From: an uncultured Pseudomonadota bacterium
Lineage (GTDB): Bacteria; Bdellovibrionota_B; Oligoflexia; Oligoflexales; CAILAO01
Length of the DNA stretch: 18,549 nucleotides
Assembly: GCA_903832105.1 (NCBI GenBank)
Contig: CAILAO010000021.1
Location: 1 to 18,549 of the forward strand
Reading direction: 5' to 3'
The translations under genes were made by a program, and so were the position numbers. The notes below the pieces were generated by a model, which saw only the letters and a list, made by a program, of their open reading frames with translations, ran no database searches and had not been told where the DNA came from. Shown piece after piece: positions 1 through 8,540 of this stretch. Each line of letters starts with the position of its first letter. The first letter of the stretch is position 1.

Positions 1-12
1 GGCTTTAAATGA
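1..12 (+). CDS. 3' end of an upstream gene (only last codons visible)
   Basis: In frame 1 the first bases read three sense codons and then TGA at 10-12. This overlaps the ATG at 9-11 of the next gene in an ATGA arrangement. Such overlaps are common in this window (for example at 8537 and 10607), so an upstream cistron of the same operon probably ends here. Nothing can be said about its product. Confidence 0.3.
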   Translation, partial: GFK

Positions 13-266
13 ACCAAGACAACGAAAGAGACCGTCGAAAGGTGAGGCTGCCCTCAGAGGCATTCCATGCGTGTCCAGTCTGCCGCTTTACAAAATTGCT
101 CAAAATTGATGGCCAGGCGCTTTGTACGTCATGTGGCTGGAACTCGATTGCCGCGTTTGTTGATGCCGGCGGATGCGACGTGGGCAATAGGGTCATTTCA
201 TCAAAAACCAAAGATACCTTAAGGCAACGATCAACACAAAACTCTGCTTTCGCTCTGGCGATTTAA
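9..266 (+). CDS. Small zinc-ribbon protein
   Basis: An 85-residue protein with two CxxC knuckles, C22-x2-C25 and C39-x2-C42, about 13 residues apart. This spacing fits one zinc-ribbon fold. The rest is polar and has no membrane segment. The start ATG overlaps a possible upstream stop, suggesting translational coupling; no upstream bases are visible to test the ribosome binding site. I do not recognise the family. Small zinc ribbons are common among genes leading into conjugation operons, but the role here (nucleic-acid or protein binding) is inference. Confidence 0.6.
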   Translation: MNQDNERDRRKVRLPSEAFHACPVCRFTKLLKIDGQALCTSCGWNSIAAFVDAGGCDVGNRVISSKTKDTLRQRSTQNSAFALAI

Positions 267-294
267 CTTGAACCTCATTGGAGGAAACACACGT

Positions 295-441
295 ATGCGA
301 CTCATTAAATTCATCAAAAAGTGCTGGCAGCGTTTCATCTCGTCACACGAAGACGGAGCCGTCATGGCAAAACGCGCCATCAACGACAACAGCCATTCCG
401 AACATCTTTGGCTTGAAGCAAGGCTTCGTCACTATTTCTGA
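295..441 (+). CDS. Short basic hypothetical protein (48 aa)
   Basis: An ATG at 295 follows a strong Shine-Dalgarno (GGAGG at 280-284) and opens a 48-codon frame. It starts with an amphipathic, basic stretch (MRLIKFIKKCWQRF). A longer overlapping frame from a TTG at 278 has no comparable signal and an unconvincing composition, so this frame is preferred. The spacing to its neighbours (28 bp after the zinc ribbon, 18 bp before the next gene) fits an operon. No family is recognised. The N-terminal amphipathic helix could bind membrane or nucleic acid, but nothing proves it. Confidence 0.5.
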   Translation: MRLIKFIKKCWQRFISSHEDGAVMAKRAINDNSHSEHLWLEARLRHYF

Positions 442-459
442 AGAGGAGTCATTAACAAG

Positions 460-753
460 GTGAAAGAGTTACTCATGGCAAAAACACAAAACACGACTGG
501 GGCATTCATTGAAGAACGCCTTTTTAGCGAAACCGACTACGCCATTATCCGCACACTTATCCAAACGCTTCCCAATACGAAGAGGCGAATTCTTGAAATG
601 CACTTTTGGGAGGGTTTCTCACTCACAGAAACCGCAGCCAGCCTCGGCATGGATTGGGCAAGAATCAACCGAGAAATCAAGGACGCATTTGAAATGCTAA
701 AAATCTCTTGCGAAAAAGACCCACGCTTTAGCAGACACAAGAAAAACAGATAG
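460..753 (+). CDS. Sigma-70 region 4-like helix-turn-helix protein
   Basis: A 97-residue protein. Its C-terminal half reads as a sigma region 4-like HTH: a helix ending in RRILEMHFWEGFS, then LTETAASLGMDWARI and a third helix NREIKDAFEMLK. There is no region 2, so it is not a full sigma factor; it is more likely a small DNA-binding regulator. GTG at 460 sits 11 bases after GAGGAG; ATG at 475 (92 aa) with an upstream AAAGAG is the alternative. It ends with TAG. It lies ahead of the T4SS genes and could control them, which is inference from position only. Confidence 0.6.
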   Translation: MKELLMAKTQNTTGAFIEERLFSETDYAIIRTLIQTLPNTKRRILEMHFWEGFSLTETAASLGMDWARINREIKDAFEMLKISCEKDPRFSRHKKNR

Positions 754-764
754 GAAACAAAAAC

Positions 765-1211
765 ATGGAGACCACTTGTATGAGAGAAAGTATGACGCTT
801 AGTCAAGAAATGATTCAAGAGGCAAAACAGGAATATCTCAAATTCGATATTTTTAAGGGCGTACCAAACCAAGAGGGGAAAATTGTAAAAATCCGCTCAA
901 TAGGATCAGCCAGCATTGCCGTAGGATCTTCCACATACCATGTGAAACTTAAATCACTTCTCGCCGATGTTTTTTACTTGCTCCCAGAGACAAAAAATAA
1001 GGGGGCAGCCGATTATTCAATTCTCACCCGCGAGCCATCACTATGTCCTACGAGAAAATATTTTTGGCACCGCGTCGGTGATGCCGTCGTCATGAAAGGG
1101 GAAAATCATGGCCTCATGAGTCTTGAATGGGATCTTTTTCCGGGGGCAAATATTTTCATGAATCTTTACCCCGTGGAACGCTCTGTCATGGACGCCAGCA
1201 AAGGGGACTAA
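765..1211 (+). CDS. Hypothetical protein of the transfer operon (148 aa)
   Basis: A soluble 148-residue protein without a signal peptide or transmembrane segment and with no motif I recognise. ATG at 765 follows a weak AGGAAA; ATGs at 780 and 792 are alternatives that would trim a cysteine-containing start. The middle is rich in beta-type sequence (KIVKIRSIGSASIAVGSS). It lies 11 bp after the sigma-like gene and 60 bp before the pilin gene, so it is probably in the same transcription unit. Function unknown. Confidence 0.6.
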   Translation: METTCMRESMTLSQEMIQEAKQEYLKFDIFKGVPNQEGKIVKIRSIGSASIAVGSSTYHVKLKSLLADVFYLLPETKNKGAADYSILTREPSLCPTRKYFWHRVGDAVVMKGENHGLMSLEWDLFPGANIFMNLYPVERSVMDASKGD

Positions 1212-1271
1212 AGCCACCACCCGTTAGAAATTTGGCCTAGTTTTATCAACTGTTTTTTTGGAGAAATTAGT

Positions 1272-1568
1272 ATGAACCGTACTCAACTTAAATCAGCAGC
1301 GCCTCTTGTTCTTTATGTCTTTCTGATGCTCCTCACCATGGCTGAACCCTCCTTTGCAAGTTTTGAATCGTCTCTTCTCATGATGAGAACAAAACTCACA
1401 ACGATTATCCTGCCGCTTTTATCAGTGATTGGCCTCGGATTTGCGGCGCTGAGTTTCTTTACCGGAAACCCAAACGCCAAGCAGCACATAGCTTATGCGA
1501 TCTTTGGGTGTCTCTTTGGCTTTGGGGCTCAAGCTATTGTCGATTTTATTTCGCAGACCGTTAACTGA
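1272..1568 (+). CDS. virB2: VirB2/TrbC-type conjugative pilin
   Basis: 98 residues with the VirB2 layout. A long signal peptide with a hydrophobic core (about residues 10-24) ends near PSFAS at residues 26-30. Two hydrophobic helices follow (about 43-63 and 72-91), separated by a short polar loop (TGNPNAKQ). The mature protein of about 68 residues is the usual pilin size. In this family the subunit inserts in the inner membrane and is extracted to build the pilus. GGAG lies 9 bases upstream of the ATG. It is followed directly by a VirB3-like and a VirB4-like gene, as in canonical virB operons. A hairpin just downstream may shape its relative expression. Confidence 0.82.
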   Translation: MNRTQLKSAAPLVLYVFLMLLTMAEPSFASFESSLLMMRTKLTTIILPLLSVIGLGFAALSFFTGNPNAKQHIAYAIFGCLFGFGAQAIVDFISQTVN

Positions 1569-1582
1569 CGATGAGTAAAAAA

Positions 1583-1613
1583 GGGGCGCACCAGCGCCCC
1601 AACCAGATTTTTT
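1583..1613 (+). terminator. Hairpin with T-run after the pilin gene
   Basis: A perfect 7-bp stem, GGGGCGC (1583-1589) and GCGCCCC (1594-1600), closes an ACCA loop. A run of six T (1608-1613) follows after seven other bases. The T-run is too far from the stem for a textbook intrinsic terminator, so it may be a leaky terminator or an mRNA-processing and stability element. Either would raise pilin transcript over downstream genes. It also argues against the ATG at 1571 as the start of the next gene. Confidence 0.45.
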
Positions 1614-1624
1614 GGGAGAAAAAA

Positions 1625-1945
1625 ATGCAAGAACTCGTCTCATCTAAAGTTCCGCGTGCGCTTGAAACAAAAACCAAGATCGCGGGTTTTGAACTTGCAG
1701 ACGTTCTCATTATCTTTCTTTATCTTGCCGCGAGCAATTTCATCTTTGGAACCACGGCGCTTAAACCAGTCATGGTCTGGTGTGCCACCGGGCTTCTTGC
1801 GGGGGGGCTATATTTTCTAAAACGCGGCAAACCTGATGACTTCCTGCGCCATACGCTGCAATTTTTTTTATCGGAGACGGTCTTTACGTGCGGCCAAGCT
1901 GATAGCGAGTATCGTCCGGTAATTAATGATGGAGGAGATAAATGA
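1625..1945 (+). CDS. virB3: VirB3/TraL-like T4SS inner-membrane protein
   Basis: A protein of 106 residues from ATG 1625. It has a short conserved-looking start (KVPRALETKTKIAGFELAD), then two adjacent hydrophobic segments (about residues 25-45 and 48-60), then a polar C-terminus. This is the VirB3/TraL pattern; such proteins assist VirB4 at the inner membrane. GGGAG at 1614-1618 is well spaced from this ATG. An upstream in-frame ATG at 1571 would add 18 residues encoded across a perfect hairpin and is less likely. The 3' end overlaps the VirB4 start by 4 bases (ATGA). Confidence 0.7.
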   Translation: MQELVSSKVPRALETKTKIAGFELADVLIIFLYLAASNFIFGTTALKPVMVWCATGLLAGGLYFLKRGKPDDFLRHTLQFFLSETVFTCGQADSEYRPVINDGGDK

Positions 1946-4509
1946 CAAATATTTTGCCTCGAAAACACACAGAACTTTCGGAGTTTAGAGAGGACGCCTC
2001 CCTCGTGAGGGAGCTGCCCTATTGGGATATTATTGATGACACCATGATCCTCGCAGACGGCACCTTGGCCGCGGGCTACCTCCTTACTGGCATCGCAATC
2101 GAAACCTGGGATGCCGATGAGATTAATCGCCTGGCTTCGGATCTTAGAGCGTTTCTTAATGGCATCCCCGACGAGGTTGAGGTCACTTTTATCTCTGACG
2201 TTAATGCCGGGAATGACGCTCTGATTTCCCAGCACGAGGCATTAAAAGGAAAAAATCCAGAGGCTGCGTGGATTGCAGGTGAGCGCGTCGCAAGGTTAAT
2301 GGCGGCAAATCGAGACGAGAGGCTTCTTAAACCTAAGCTTTATCTTGTGGTTTACCGGAGAAAATCACCCATTTCAGCGGGCAAGCGGTCAAATCTGATT
2401 CAGCGTTTTTTTCACCCGCCAGCGACGTTTCAATCCGAAACAAAAGCCGAGTTTGACGCACGCGCATCAACGTTGCGCCAAACCGCTGAAGGGATTATAG
2501 GAGGACTTTGCGGGCTTGGGATAAAGGCCGCGCCAGTGGACGACGCTGCTATGTGCTCTGTCATCTACCGCTTTTTAAATCCAAGCCGCGCTACCGAGCA
2601 TCCGCCGCCAAAAATATCTGACGCCCATAGAACCCAAGAATTTACTCCCGAAGAACTTGCCGTTGAGCCAGGGCTCTCACTTCCAAGTCCAAGAGAGCAG
2701 CTATGTTTTTCAGATCTCATTTTGGATATGGAAACGTTTTTGCTCGGCTCATATCATCACCGCATCATCACTCTCAAGGCCCTACCGGAATTTACTCATG
2801 CCGGCATGATGGCTAAACTGTCGGGACTTCCCTTTCATCACATGATCTCGGTTCACGTGAAAGTGCCGCCTCAAACAGAAGAGCTTTCGCGGCTTCAGGC
2901 AAGACGCCGCATGGCCCATTCGATGTCTCTTTCTCAAGGCGGCAGGGCGACTGATCTTGAAAGCGAAGCGAGGCTCCATGCTACGGAAGATCTCCTCCGC
3001 GAACTTCTCGCAACGGGGCAAAAGATTTTTTACGCGCAAATTGCCATTTTGATCCGCGCCAAAAACATTTCTGATCTGACCGTCATGACAAACACGGTTC
3101 TTTCGCGCATGAGGGAACTTGGAAGCGCCGAGGGCCTTGCCGAGTCTGTGGCGGCATTTAAAACTTGGAAAACCATGTTGCCGCTTGGAAACATCGCTAT
3201 GATCCGGCAAAAACGAATCAAAACCGATAATCTTGCCGATCTTCTTCCTATCTACGAAGGTTTCCGGGGAACAGATGACGCAAAACCAGTTTGCTTGTTT
3301 GAGAACAGATCGGGCGGCCTCGTGGCTCATGATCCATTTCACCCTGGGTTTCCAAACTACAACGCCCTTGTCACAGGATCAAGCGGCGCGGGGAAATCAT
3401 TTCTCAATAACCTCGTCCTCTTTCAATATATGACAGAACGGCCGATGGTGTTTGTCATCGACATTGGCGGGAGCTACCGGAAACTTTGCGAATTTTTTGG
3501 CGGCGAATATATAGACATTACTCCGCCAAAAGATGGCGAGACGGTGAAGCCCATTAATCCTTTTGCGCTGCCGTGTGGCTCGCGAGAGCCTTCGCCGCAG
3601 AAACTTAAATTCCTGCTGGCTCTCCTTGAAAATATCCTTGCGGGAGACGACGGCGAGCGTCTTGGAAAACTTGATCGTGCGCTCCTCGAAGAGATGGTTA
3701 TTAAAACCTACGACGACGCAGCAGGCAAAAATGAAGACCCCACGCTTTCCCACCTCTCGCGGCTACTCGCAGCATCGCCAGAGCCTTCTCTCAAAGCTTT
3801 TGCGAGGATGCTTTACCCATGGACGGGCGCGAGGCCATACGGAAGACTTCTTGACGCAAGGAGTTAGCTGGATATTTCGTCTGATCTTGTGGTGTTTGAC
3901 CTGAAGGGCCTATCGGCCTACCCGGATCTTCAAGCCGTTATGATCCTTATCATCACGGATTTTATCCTTGGTAAAGTGGAGGCAAAAGACCCAACGGGAG
4001 AGCGGAGAAAAAAACAGATCTTAATGGACGAGTCGTGGGAGCTTCTAAAAAGCAGGGCTTCAAGCAATTTCATGGAATACTGCGTGAGGACGTTACGAAA
4101 AACCGGAAGCGGCATCACGTTTATTACTCAAGGATTAGAGGAAATCGTGGCAAGTCCCATTGGCCCTGCAATCCTCTCCAACACGGCAACAAAATTTATT
4201 TTAATCCAGCGCGGCGATTTAGATCCGGTGAAAAAAATCTTAAAACTTAATGACCAGGAAATGGCTCTTGTCAGCTCTCTACGGCAGGCCAAGGGAGAAT
4301 ATTCAGAGGCGTTTTTGATCGCAAATGATGTGCGCGGCGTTATCAGGCTAGTTCCAGCGCCAGTTGACTATTGGCTCGCCACAAGCGATGCGAGCGATAA
4401 CGCCTATCTTGACGGCCTTCGCCGCGATCACCCTGATCTAACATTAAAAGACATTATTATCAAAGCTTCGGCGGCGTTTCCGTTCGGAGCAGCAGGGAGA
4501 ACCAAGTGA
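1942..4509 (+). pseudogene. virB4: VirB4/TraC-type T4SS ATPase, interrupted by in-frame TAG
   Basis: VirB4 ATPases power pilus biogenesis and substrate transfer at the inner-membrane base of the T4SS. The first open segment (641 codons) carries the N-terminal domain and Walker A, GSSGAGKS at residues 479-486. A TAG at 3865-3867 (codon 642) then stops it. The same frame continues with LDISSDLVVFDLKGL and reaches a Walker B, QILMDE (Asp at position 696), and an arginine/glutamine-rich C-terminal core including TFITQGLEEI. With the TAG read as one residue the protein is 855 aa, a normal VirB4/TraC length, with no frameshift or missing segment. The downstream part has only a poor start (GTG 3889, ATG 3940). 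Point nonsense mutation, sequencing error and readthrough are all possible; I annotate it as an interrupted gene. Confidence 0.8.
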
Positions 4510-5204
4510 TGAAAAAGAACGTTTTTGCGGCTCTATTTGCCGCGATTTTCTGGATAAGCAGCACACAGATCGCTGTCGCCGATATGTTTGGTGGAGACAT
4601 TGCCGTCCTCGTGCAGATTTTAAGTAACTCCGTGCAGCAGCTTGCCCAACTTCAGCAAATTCTTGGCACCGGCAAAGATTCGCTTCGTCTTATGGAAGAC
4701 ATTAACCGTGGACTTAAAGACGCTATGGTGCTCAGTCAAATCATAAATCGCCCACTTTCTAGCGGCACGTTGTCTGATCTTCAAAATGTTCAGCTAGCAA
4801 TGCAGCGCGTGGAAGAGCTTTACGGCCTCGTTCCACGAGGGCCGGAAGCTGCCGCGCAAAAAACCACGGATCAAACCGTGGCCGAGGCGTTTACAATGCA
4901 CAATGAGGCGTTTCGGTACGCAGATCAAGTTGACCCGGAAGCAGAAAGAATTAAAGACTACGCTAAATTTGTCAACCCGCAAGGAGCAGGCCGCCTCACG
5001 GCGCAGTCGATTGGCGTTCTTATAAACGTCATGAATCAAGTGCTTCGCACCAACGCAGCTATGCTGAAAATGCAGGGACAGCAACTTGCCATGCAAAACC
5101 ATGCCCAGAAACTGTCGTCCGAGCAGTTTCGCAGCCAGTATCAGGAGCTTTCCCGAAACTTTGCCCGGCTAACCCCCGCCTATGATTTGCCATCGCTCAG
5201 ATGA
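4509..5204 (+). CDS. virB5: VirB5/TrbJ-like minor pilus component
   Basis: A 231-residue exported protein. A signal peptide of about 25 residues ends at AVA before DMFGGD, and a largely alpha-helical, Gln/Leu-rich body follows (SNSVQQLAQLQQIL, MQGQQLAMQNHAQK). This composition and length fit VirB5/TrbJ proteins, which sit at the pilus tip or assist its assembly. It lies between VirB4 and VirB6, the canonical VirB5 position. GTG at 4506 and ATG at 4509 are both possible starts after GGGAG at 4496-4500; the ATG has better spacing. Sequence similarity to VirB5 is always low, so position carries much of this call. Confidence 0.65.
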   Translation: MKKNVFAALFAAIFWISSTQIAVADMFGGDIAVLVQILSNSVQQLAQLQQILGTGKDSLRLMEDINRGLKDAMVLSQIINRPLSSGTLSDLQNVQLAMQRVEELYGLVPRGPEAAAQKTTDQTVAEAFTMHNEAFRYADQVDPEAERIKDYAKFVNPQGAGRLTAQSIGVLINVMNQVLRTNAAMLKMQGQQLAMQNHAQKLSSEQFRSQYQELSRNFARLTPAYDLPSLR

Positions 5205-5250
5205 GCCAGGGCGCGTTCAATTTGGAATAGAGAACATTGGAGATGAATCC

Positions 5251-6141
5251 ATGGATAATTTTGCACTTCTTGGCAGTGTGGCTGTGAGGCTGCACGGAGA
5301 ATTTCGCACGCTTTACTACATGCTTCTTCCGCTATTTTTTGCCCTTGCTGTGGCAATCACTTGGTTTCGCGGGCCAAATGGAGGGCCTGACTTTGTGCAG
5401 GTGTTAAAGAGGGCCTTCATCGCAACGCTTCTTCTCGTGGGATTTACCGAAATGACGGACACCATTCTTTGGATATCAAAAGGGCTGTCAGAAAAAATCT
5501 CCGACATGAGCGGCCTTGATGCGATTATTGGCATGGCGGGTGATAAGGCAAAAAGCTACACGCTTTCAACAACCTCCATTTTGATTGGTTTTAACGACCT
5601 CATTATCGCAGTCTTGTCTTTTCTGTCGTATCTCATCCTCTATGCCGCTCGCTTCATAACAGTTGCGATGTATCATTTTTCTTGGGTGTTTTTGACGCTG
5701 CTTGCGCCCTTTCTTCTCCTGTTTCACGTATTTTCAAGCACTCTCACCGTGAGTCTTTTTCGGAGCATGATTGAAATCGCCTCGTGGCGGGTCGTTTGGT
5801 CCGTGCTCTCTGCAATGCTCACGGCTCTTCCATTTGGCAACGCTTATCAGGCTGAGGGCGGATACATCACGGTCGTCATCATCAATTTCATTATCGCCCT
5901 TGCAATGCTCGGCACGCCGTTTGTCGTGCATTCTCTGGTGGGGTCGGGATTTTCTTCAATCGCCGGCACAATCTCGTCTGGAGCGGCAGCCGCAATCGTC
6001 GCCGTGCCGATAAAAGCCCAGTCGGTAGCCACCATCGGACGCAGCGCGATATCTGATGTGCGGACGGTGGCAGCTCGCCCCATCACAATGATTAACGCTT
6101 TCAAAATAAATCGATCACTCAAAAAGGAGTCCTCAAAATAA
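5251..6141 (+). CDS. virB6: VirB6/TrbL-like polytopic membrane protein
   Basis: 296 residues with about six strongly hydrophobic segments (for example YYMLLPLFFALAVAITWF and FITVAMYHFSWVFLTLL) and a small-residue-rich C-terminal region (SSIAGTISSGAAAAIVAV). VirB6/TrbL proteins form part of the inner-membrane transfer channel. The start is set at ATG 5251, 6 bases after GGAGAT (5239-5244); a longer frame to 5182 overlaps virB5 and lacks a ribosome binding site. The 3' end overlaps the next gene as TAATG. Confidence 0.75.
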   Translation: MDNFALLGSVAVRLHGEFRTLYYMLLPLFFALAVAITWFRGPNGGPDFVQVLKRAFIATLLLVGFTEMTDTILWISKGLSEKISDMSGLDAIIGMAGDKAKSYTLSTTSILIGFNDLIIAVLSFLSYLILYAARFITVAMYHFSWVFLTLLAPFLLLFHVFSSTLTVSLFRSMIEIASWRVVWSVLSAMLTALPFGNAYQAEGGYITVVIINFIIALAMLGTPFVVHSLVGSGFSSIAGTISSGAAAAIVAVPIKAQSVATIGRSAISDVRTVAARPITMINAFKINRSLKKESSK

Positions 6142-6749
6142 TGCAAAACCCAAAAAAAACATGGTTTGAAACTTGGGGAGAAGAACGCGCTCAAAACAGT
6201 TTTCTTAAAGGTCTAGTTCTCTTTGGTACTTTAGTTATCGCCGCTGAAACCGCCGCCGTCACGATTTTGACCTTGAGGCCGCCTCTAATAGTCGCCGTTG
6301 GTGACAGGGGGTCAGAAGTTATGAAAGTCTCTCTGAGCCCAAAGGATTACCGCGAGGGAGAAATCACGAGCATTATCAAAGCCTATATTGCAAGCCGCTA
6401 CAACTGGAACCACGCATCAATCGAAGAATCATTCAAGGCGGCGTCAAAATACATCGCGCCTGAATTTTCAAAAAAATTCCAAGAAGAAAGTAGCGAGCAA
6501 GTTAAATTCGCACGAGAAAAACGCCTCACTCAAAAGCTTTATATTTCTGATATTAGGCTCTTTCCGGAAAAGAGTGAGGCCATCATCACGGGAGACCGCA
6601 TCATTGCGGTTGATAACATGAGGGCCGCGAGCCCCATCACGGTTGAGATCAAGTATGAAGTTCAAAAGCGCACTGAAAATAACCCTGAAGGCATCTATGT
6701 TACGGGAGAGAAGTTGGAGCCATTAGGTTCTGAAGGAGGCGGCAAGTGA
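6141..6749 (+). CDS. virB8: VirB8/TraE-like T4SS assembly protein
   Basis: 202 residues with one N-terminal transmembrane helix (about 24-46) and a periplasmic domain, the bitopic VirB8/TraE architecture. The body alternates helical (EGEITSIIKAYIASRYNWN) and strand-like segments (LYISDIRLF, ITVEIKYEVQ), as expected of the NTF2-like VirB8 fold. These proteins form an inner-membrane scaffold linking VirB6, VirB9 and VirB10. It follows the VirB6-like gene by a 1-base overlap and precedes the VirB9-like gene with a GTGA overlap. Confidence 0.7.
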   Translation: MQNPKKTWFETWGEERAQNSFLKGLVLFGTLVIAAETAAVTILTLRPPLIVAVGDRGSEVMKVSLSPKDYREGEITSIIKAYIASRYNWNHASIEESFKAASKYIAPEFSKKFQEESSEQVKFAREKRLTQKLYISDIRLFPEKSEAIITGDRIIAVDNMRAASPITVEIKYEVQKRTENNPEGIYVTGEKLEPLGSEGGGK

Positions 6750-7633
6750 GACGAAGTGCCAATGTTTTGTTTGCGCTTTTGCTTTTGATGCTATTCCCCA
6801 TCGCGGGAGCCTCATCTTATGCAAGCGCCATTCGCCATGTCGCGGCAGGCCCTGATGATGTTGTGACGATCAATACGGCTCTTGGACTATCAACCCTCCT
6901 TGAACTTGACGGACGGCCAAAAGCCGTCATCGTGGGAGATCAAGACGCCTTCCGCGTGGAATATGCTGGCGAAGCGCTTGCCATAAAGCCGCTTATGGCA
7001 AAGGCGCGAAGCAACCTCTTTATATCAACGGCAAACGAAACCTTTCGATTTCGCCTCCGCGTCGTCGCTCAAGACGGCGCTGATTTTGCGGTGAAAGTCA
7101 CGCCAAAACGGCGGCCTGCGCCAGAACCTGGAGGAAAACAGAAGACTCTGCCAATGCCCTCTTACAGTGTGAGCGCAGTTAATCCTCAAATGAAAACCGT
7201 GACAAAGGACAGTCTCACCCTCACCGCAGAGGCGGCAAGGTGGGACGGAGGCGGCGCTATGCTAATCGTTTCATTTCGCATCTTCCTTGGGCCATCTGTT
7301 TTTGGAAATAGAGGGCTCATGCTCGAAGCTTCTGATTTTCATGTCCTCCAAAACAAACGTCAAAAAAACCGTGAGGTGACGATCTCGCAGCTAGTTCTTG
7401 ACCAAATGACAGTATCTGTGAATAGGCCGATCGCCGGAACCATAATCATCTCTCGCCGCGACATTGACCCGCTCGATCAATTGTCAATGGTCTTTGCACC
7501 ACCTGTTTTAGGGGATTTATCTCAGGGCCTAAAAATAAATCTTCAACTTCCGGAGACACGCGCAAGAAAACCATCTGCAAAGAAAGGAGGCCATGTTGGC
7601 GATAAAAGCACCAAAAAAGGAAAAAGTGGATAG
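6746..7633 (+). CDS. virB9: VirB9/TrbG-like outer-membrane core component
   Basis: 295 residues with a signal peptide (about 1-28). The N-terminal beta domain has the VirB9 pattern VVTINTALGLSTLLELDG and, later, KARSNLFISTANETFRFRL. A proline-rich linker (about 122-135) and a second beta domain with strands such as GLMLEASDFHVL and TIIISRRD follow. VirB9 forms the ring under the outer membrane with VirB10 and a lipoprotein. GTG at 6746 has GGAGG upstream (6735-6739) and overlaps the previous stop. The lysine-rich tail (after about 270) lies in the overlap with the next gene. Confidence 0.7.
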   Translation: MRRSANVLFALLLLMLFPIAGASSYASAIRHVAAGPDDVVTINTALGLSTLLELDGRPKAVIVGDQDAFRVEYAGEALAIKPLMAKARSNLFISTANETFRFRLRVVAQDGADFAVKVTPKRRPAPEPGGKQKTLPMPSYSVSAVNPQMKTVTKDSLTLTAEAARWDGGGAMLIVSFRIFLGPSVFGNRGLMLEASDFHVLQNKRQKNREVTISQLVLDQMTVSVNRPIAGTIIISRRDIDPLDQLSMVFAPPVLGDLSQGLKINLQLPETRARKPSAKKGGHVGDKSTKKGKSG

Positions 7634-8540
7634 CTATTTTCTGAACCAGCAAAGCCCCTTCAGTAAAAAACGAACGCTCAACACTTGGACAATCAAAATT
7701 GTTGCGGCCCTCGTCATCACAGCCATGATTGCAGTTCTTTTTGTCACGGGAAACAGCAGCGATGATACCAAAAACTTAAAACCTTCGTCCGTGAGGAACG
7801 TGCAAAGCGCAAACAAGTCCACGTCGGAGGCTATCTCAAGGTCAATGGCAGAAGGGGCTCCCTATCTTCCTAATGGTTACCAGTCGCAAGCTGGAGGAAG
7901 TGCTCAGCCCCTTACGATACCTCCACGTCAGTACACGTCATCACAAATCGTGAGGCGCGAGGGTCACGACCTCGGCGGCGCAGCCTCACTCTCTCTTGCT
8001 ACGACCATCCCCGCAAAACTGATTAACACTGTGGTGTCATCTGATAGCGTGAGCCCTGTTATTGCGGAAATTTCGGAGGGTGCGCTTGACTCTGGCTCAA
8101 GCCTTGTTATTCCGTCTGGCACGAGGGCGATTGGCCAAGCAAGTTATGACGATGTGACGAGAAGACTCCAAGTGAGGTTTCACGCTCTGGTGCTGCCAGA
8201 TGGAGAAGAGAGGGCGTTTTCCGGCCTTGCGCTTCTCGGCGACGGCTCGGCTGGCCTTGAAGGAGAATATCATTCTGAGCGGCTGACAAAACAAGCGGGA
8301 CGTTTTCTTGGCACCTTTGCGGGCGGGTTTGCCGACGGAATGAAAGATCGCCAAATGACTCCATCGGGACAACCTATGGAAAAAGGCTCCATAAAAAATG
8401 GGCTTCTTAACGGTCTTTCCTCGTCAGCTTTTGCCGAGGCTCAAGGCACAGCTCAGGATCTTCAGCAGACCAGGCCTTATCTCGAAGTTTCTGCTGGCAC
8501 AACGTTTTTGATCTATCTTGATAAGGGGTTTTCACCATGA
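7593..8540 (+). CDS. virB10: VirB10/TrbI-like T4SS channel protein
   Basis: 315 residues with a cytoplasmic N-terminus, one transmembrane helix (about 32-51), a low-complexity Ser/Pro/Gln linker, and a C-terminal domain with the VirB10/TrbI signature: LVIPSGTRAIGQASYD, a strand pair around RLQVRFHALVLPDG, and the final TTFLIYLDKGF. VirB10 spans both membranes and forms the outer-membrane pore. AGGAGG at 7585-7590 is only 2 bases before ATG 7593; the adjacent TTG at 7596 would be better spaced. It overlaps virB9 by 41 bases and the coupling-protein gene by 4. Confidence 0.82.
   Translation: MLAIKAPKKEKVDSYFLNQQSPFSKKRTLNTWTIKIVAALVITAMIAVLFVTGNSSDDTKNLKPSSVRNVQSANKSTSEAISRSMAEGAPYLPNGYQSQAGGSAQPLTIPPRQYTSSQIVRREGHDLGGAASLSLATTIPAKLINTVVSSDSVSPVIAEISEGALDSGSSLVIPSGTRAIGQASYDDVTRRLQVRFHALVLPDGEERAFSGLALLGDGSAGLEGEYHSERLTKQAGRFLGTFAGGFADGMKDRQMTPSGQPMEKGSIKNGLLNGLSSSAFAEAQGTAQDLQQTRPYLEVSAGTTFLIYLDKGFSP

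Noticed and set aside
278..463. 61-aa frame from TTG 278
   Set aside because: It overlaps the 48-codon frame at 295 that has a strong GGAGG signal. Its composition is Ser/Thr-rich and not protein-like, and it starts with TTG.
3865..3867. TAG reassigned to an amino acid genome-wide
   Set aside because: Other well-supported genes in the window end with TAG at the right place (460-753, integrase at 17966-17968, minus-strand gene at 14042).
3563..3904. 113-aa plus-strand frame crossing the VirB4 interruption
   Set aside because: It is in another frame, has no ribosome binding site, and the VirB4 frame on both sides of the TAG is clear. So there is no frameshift rescue.
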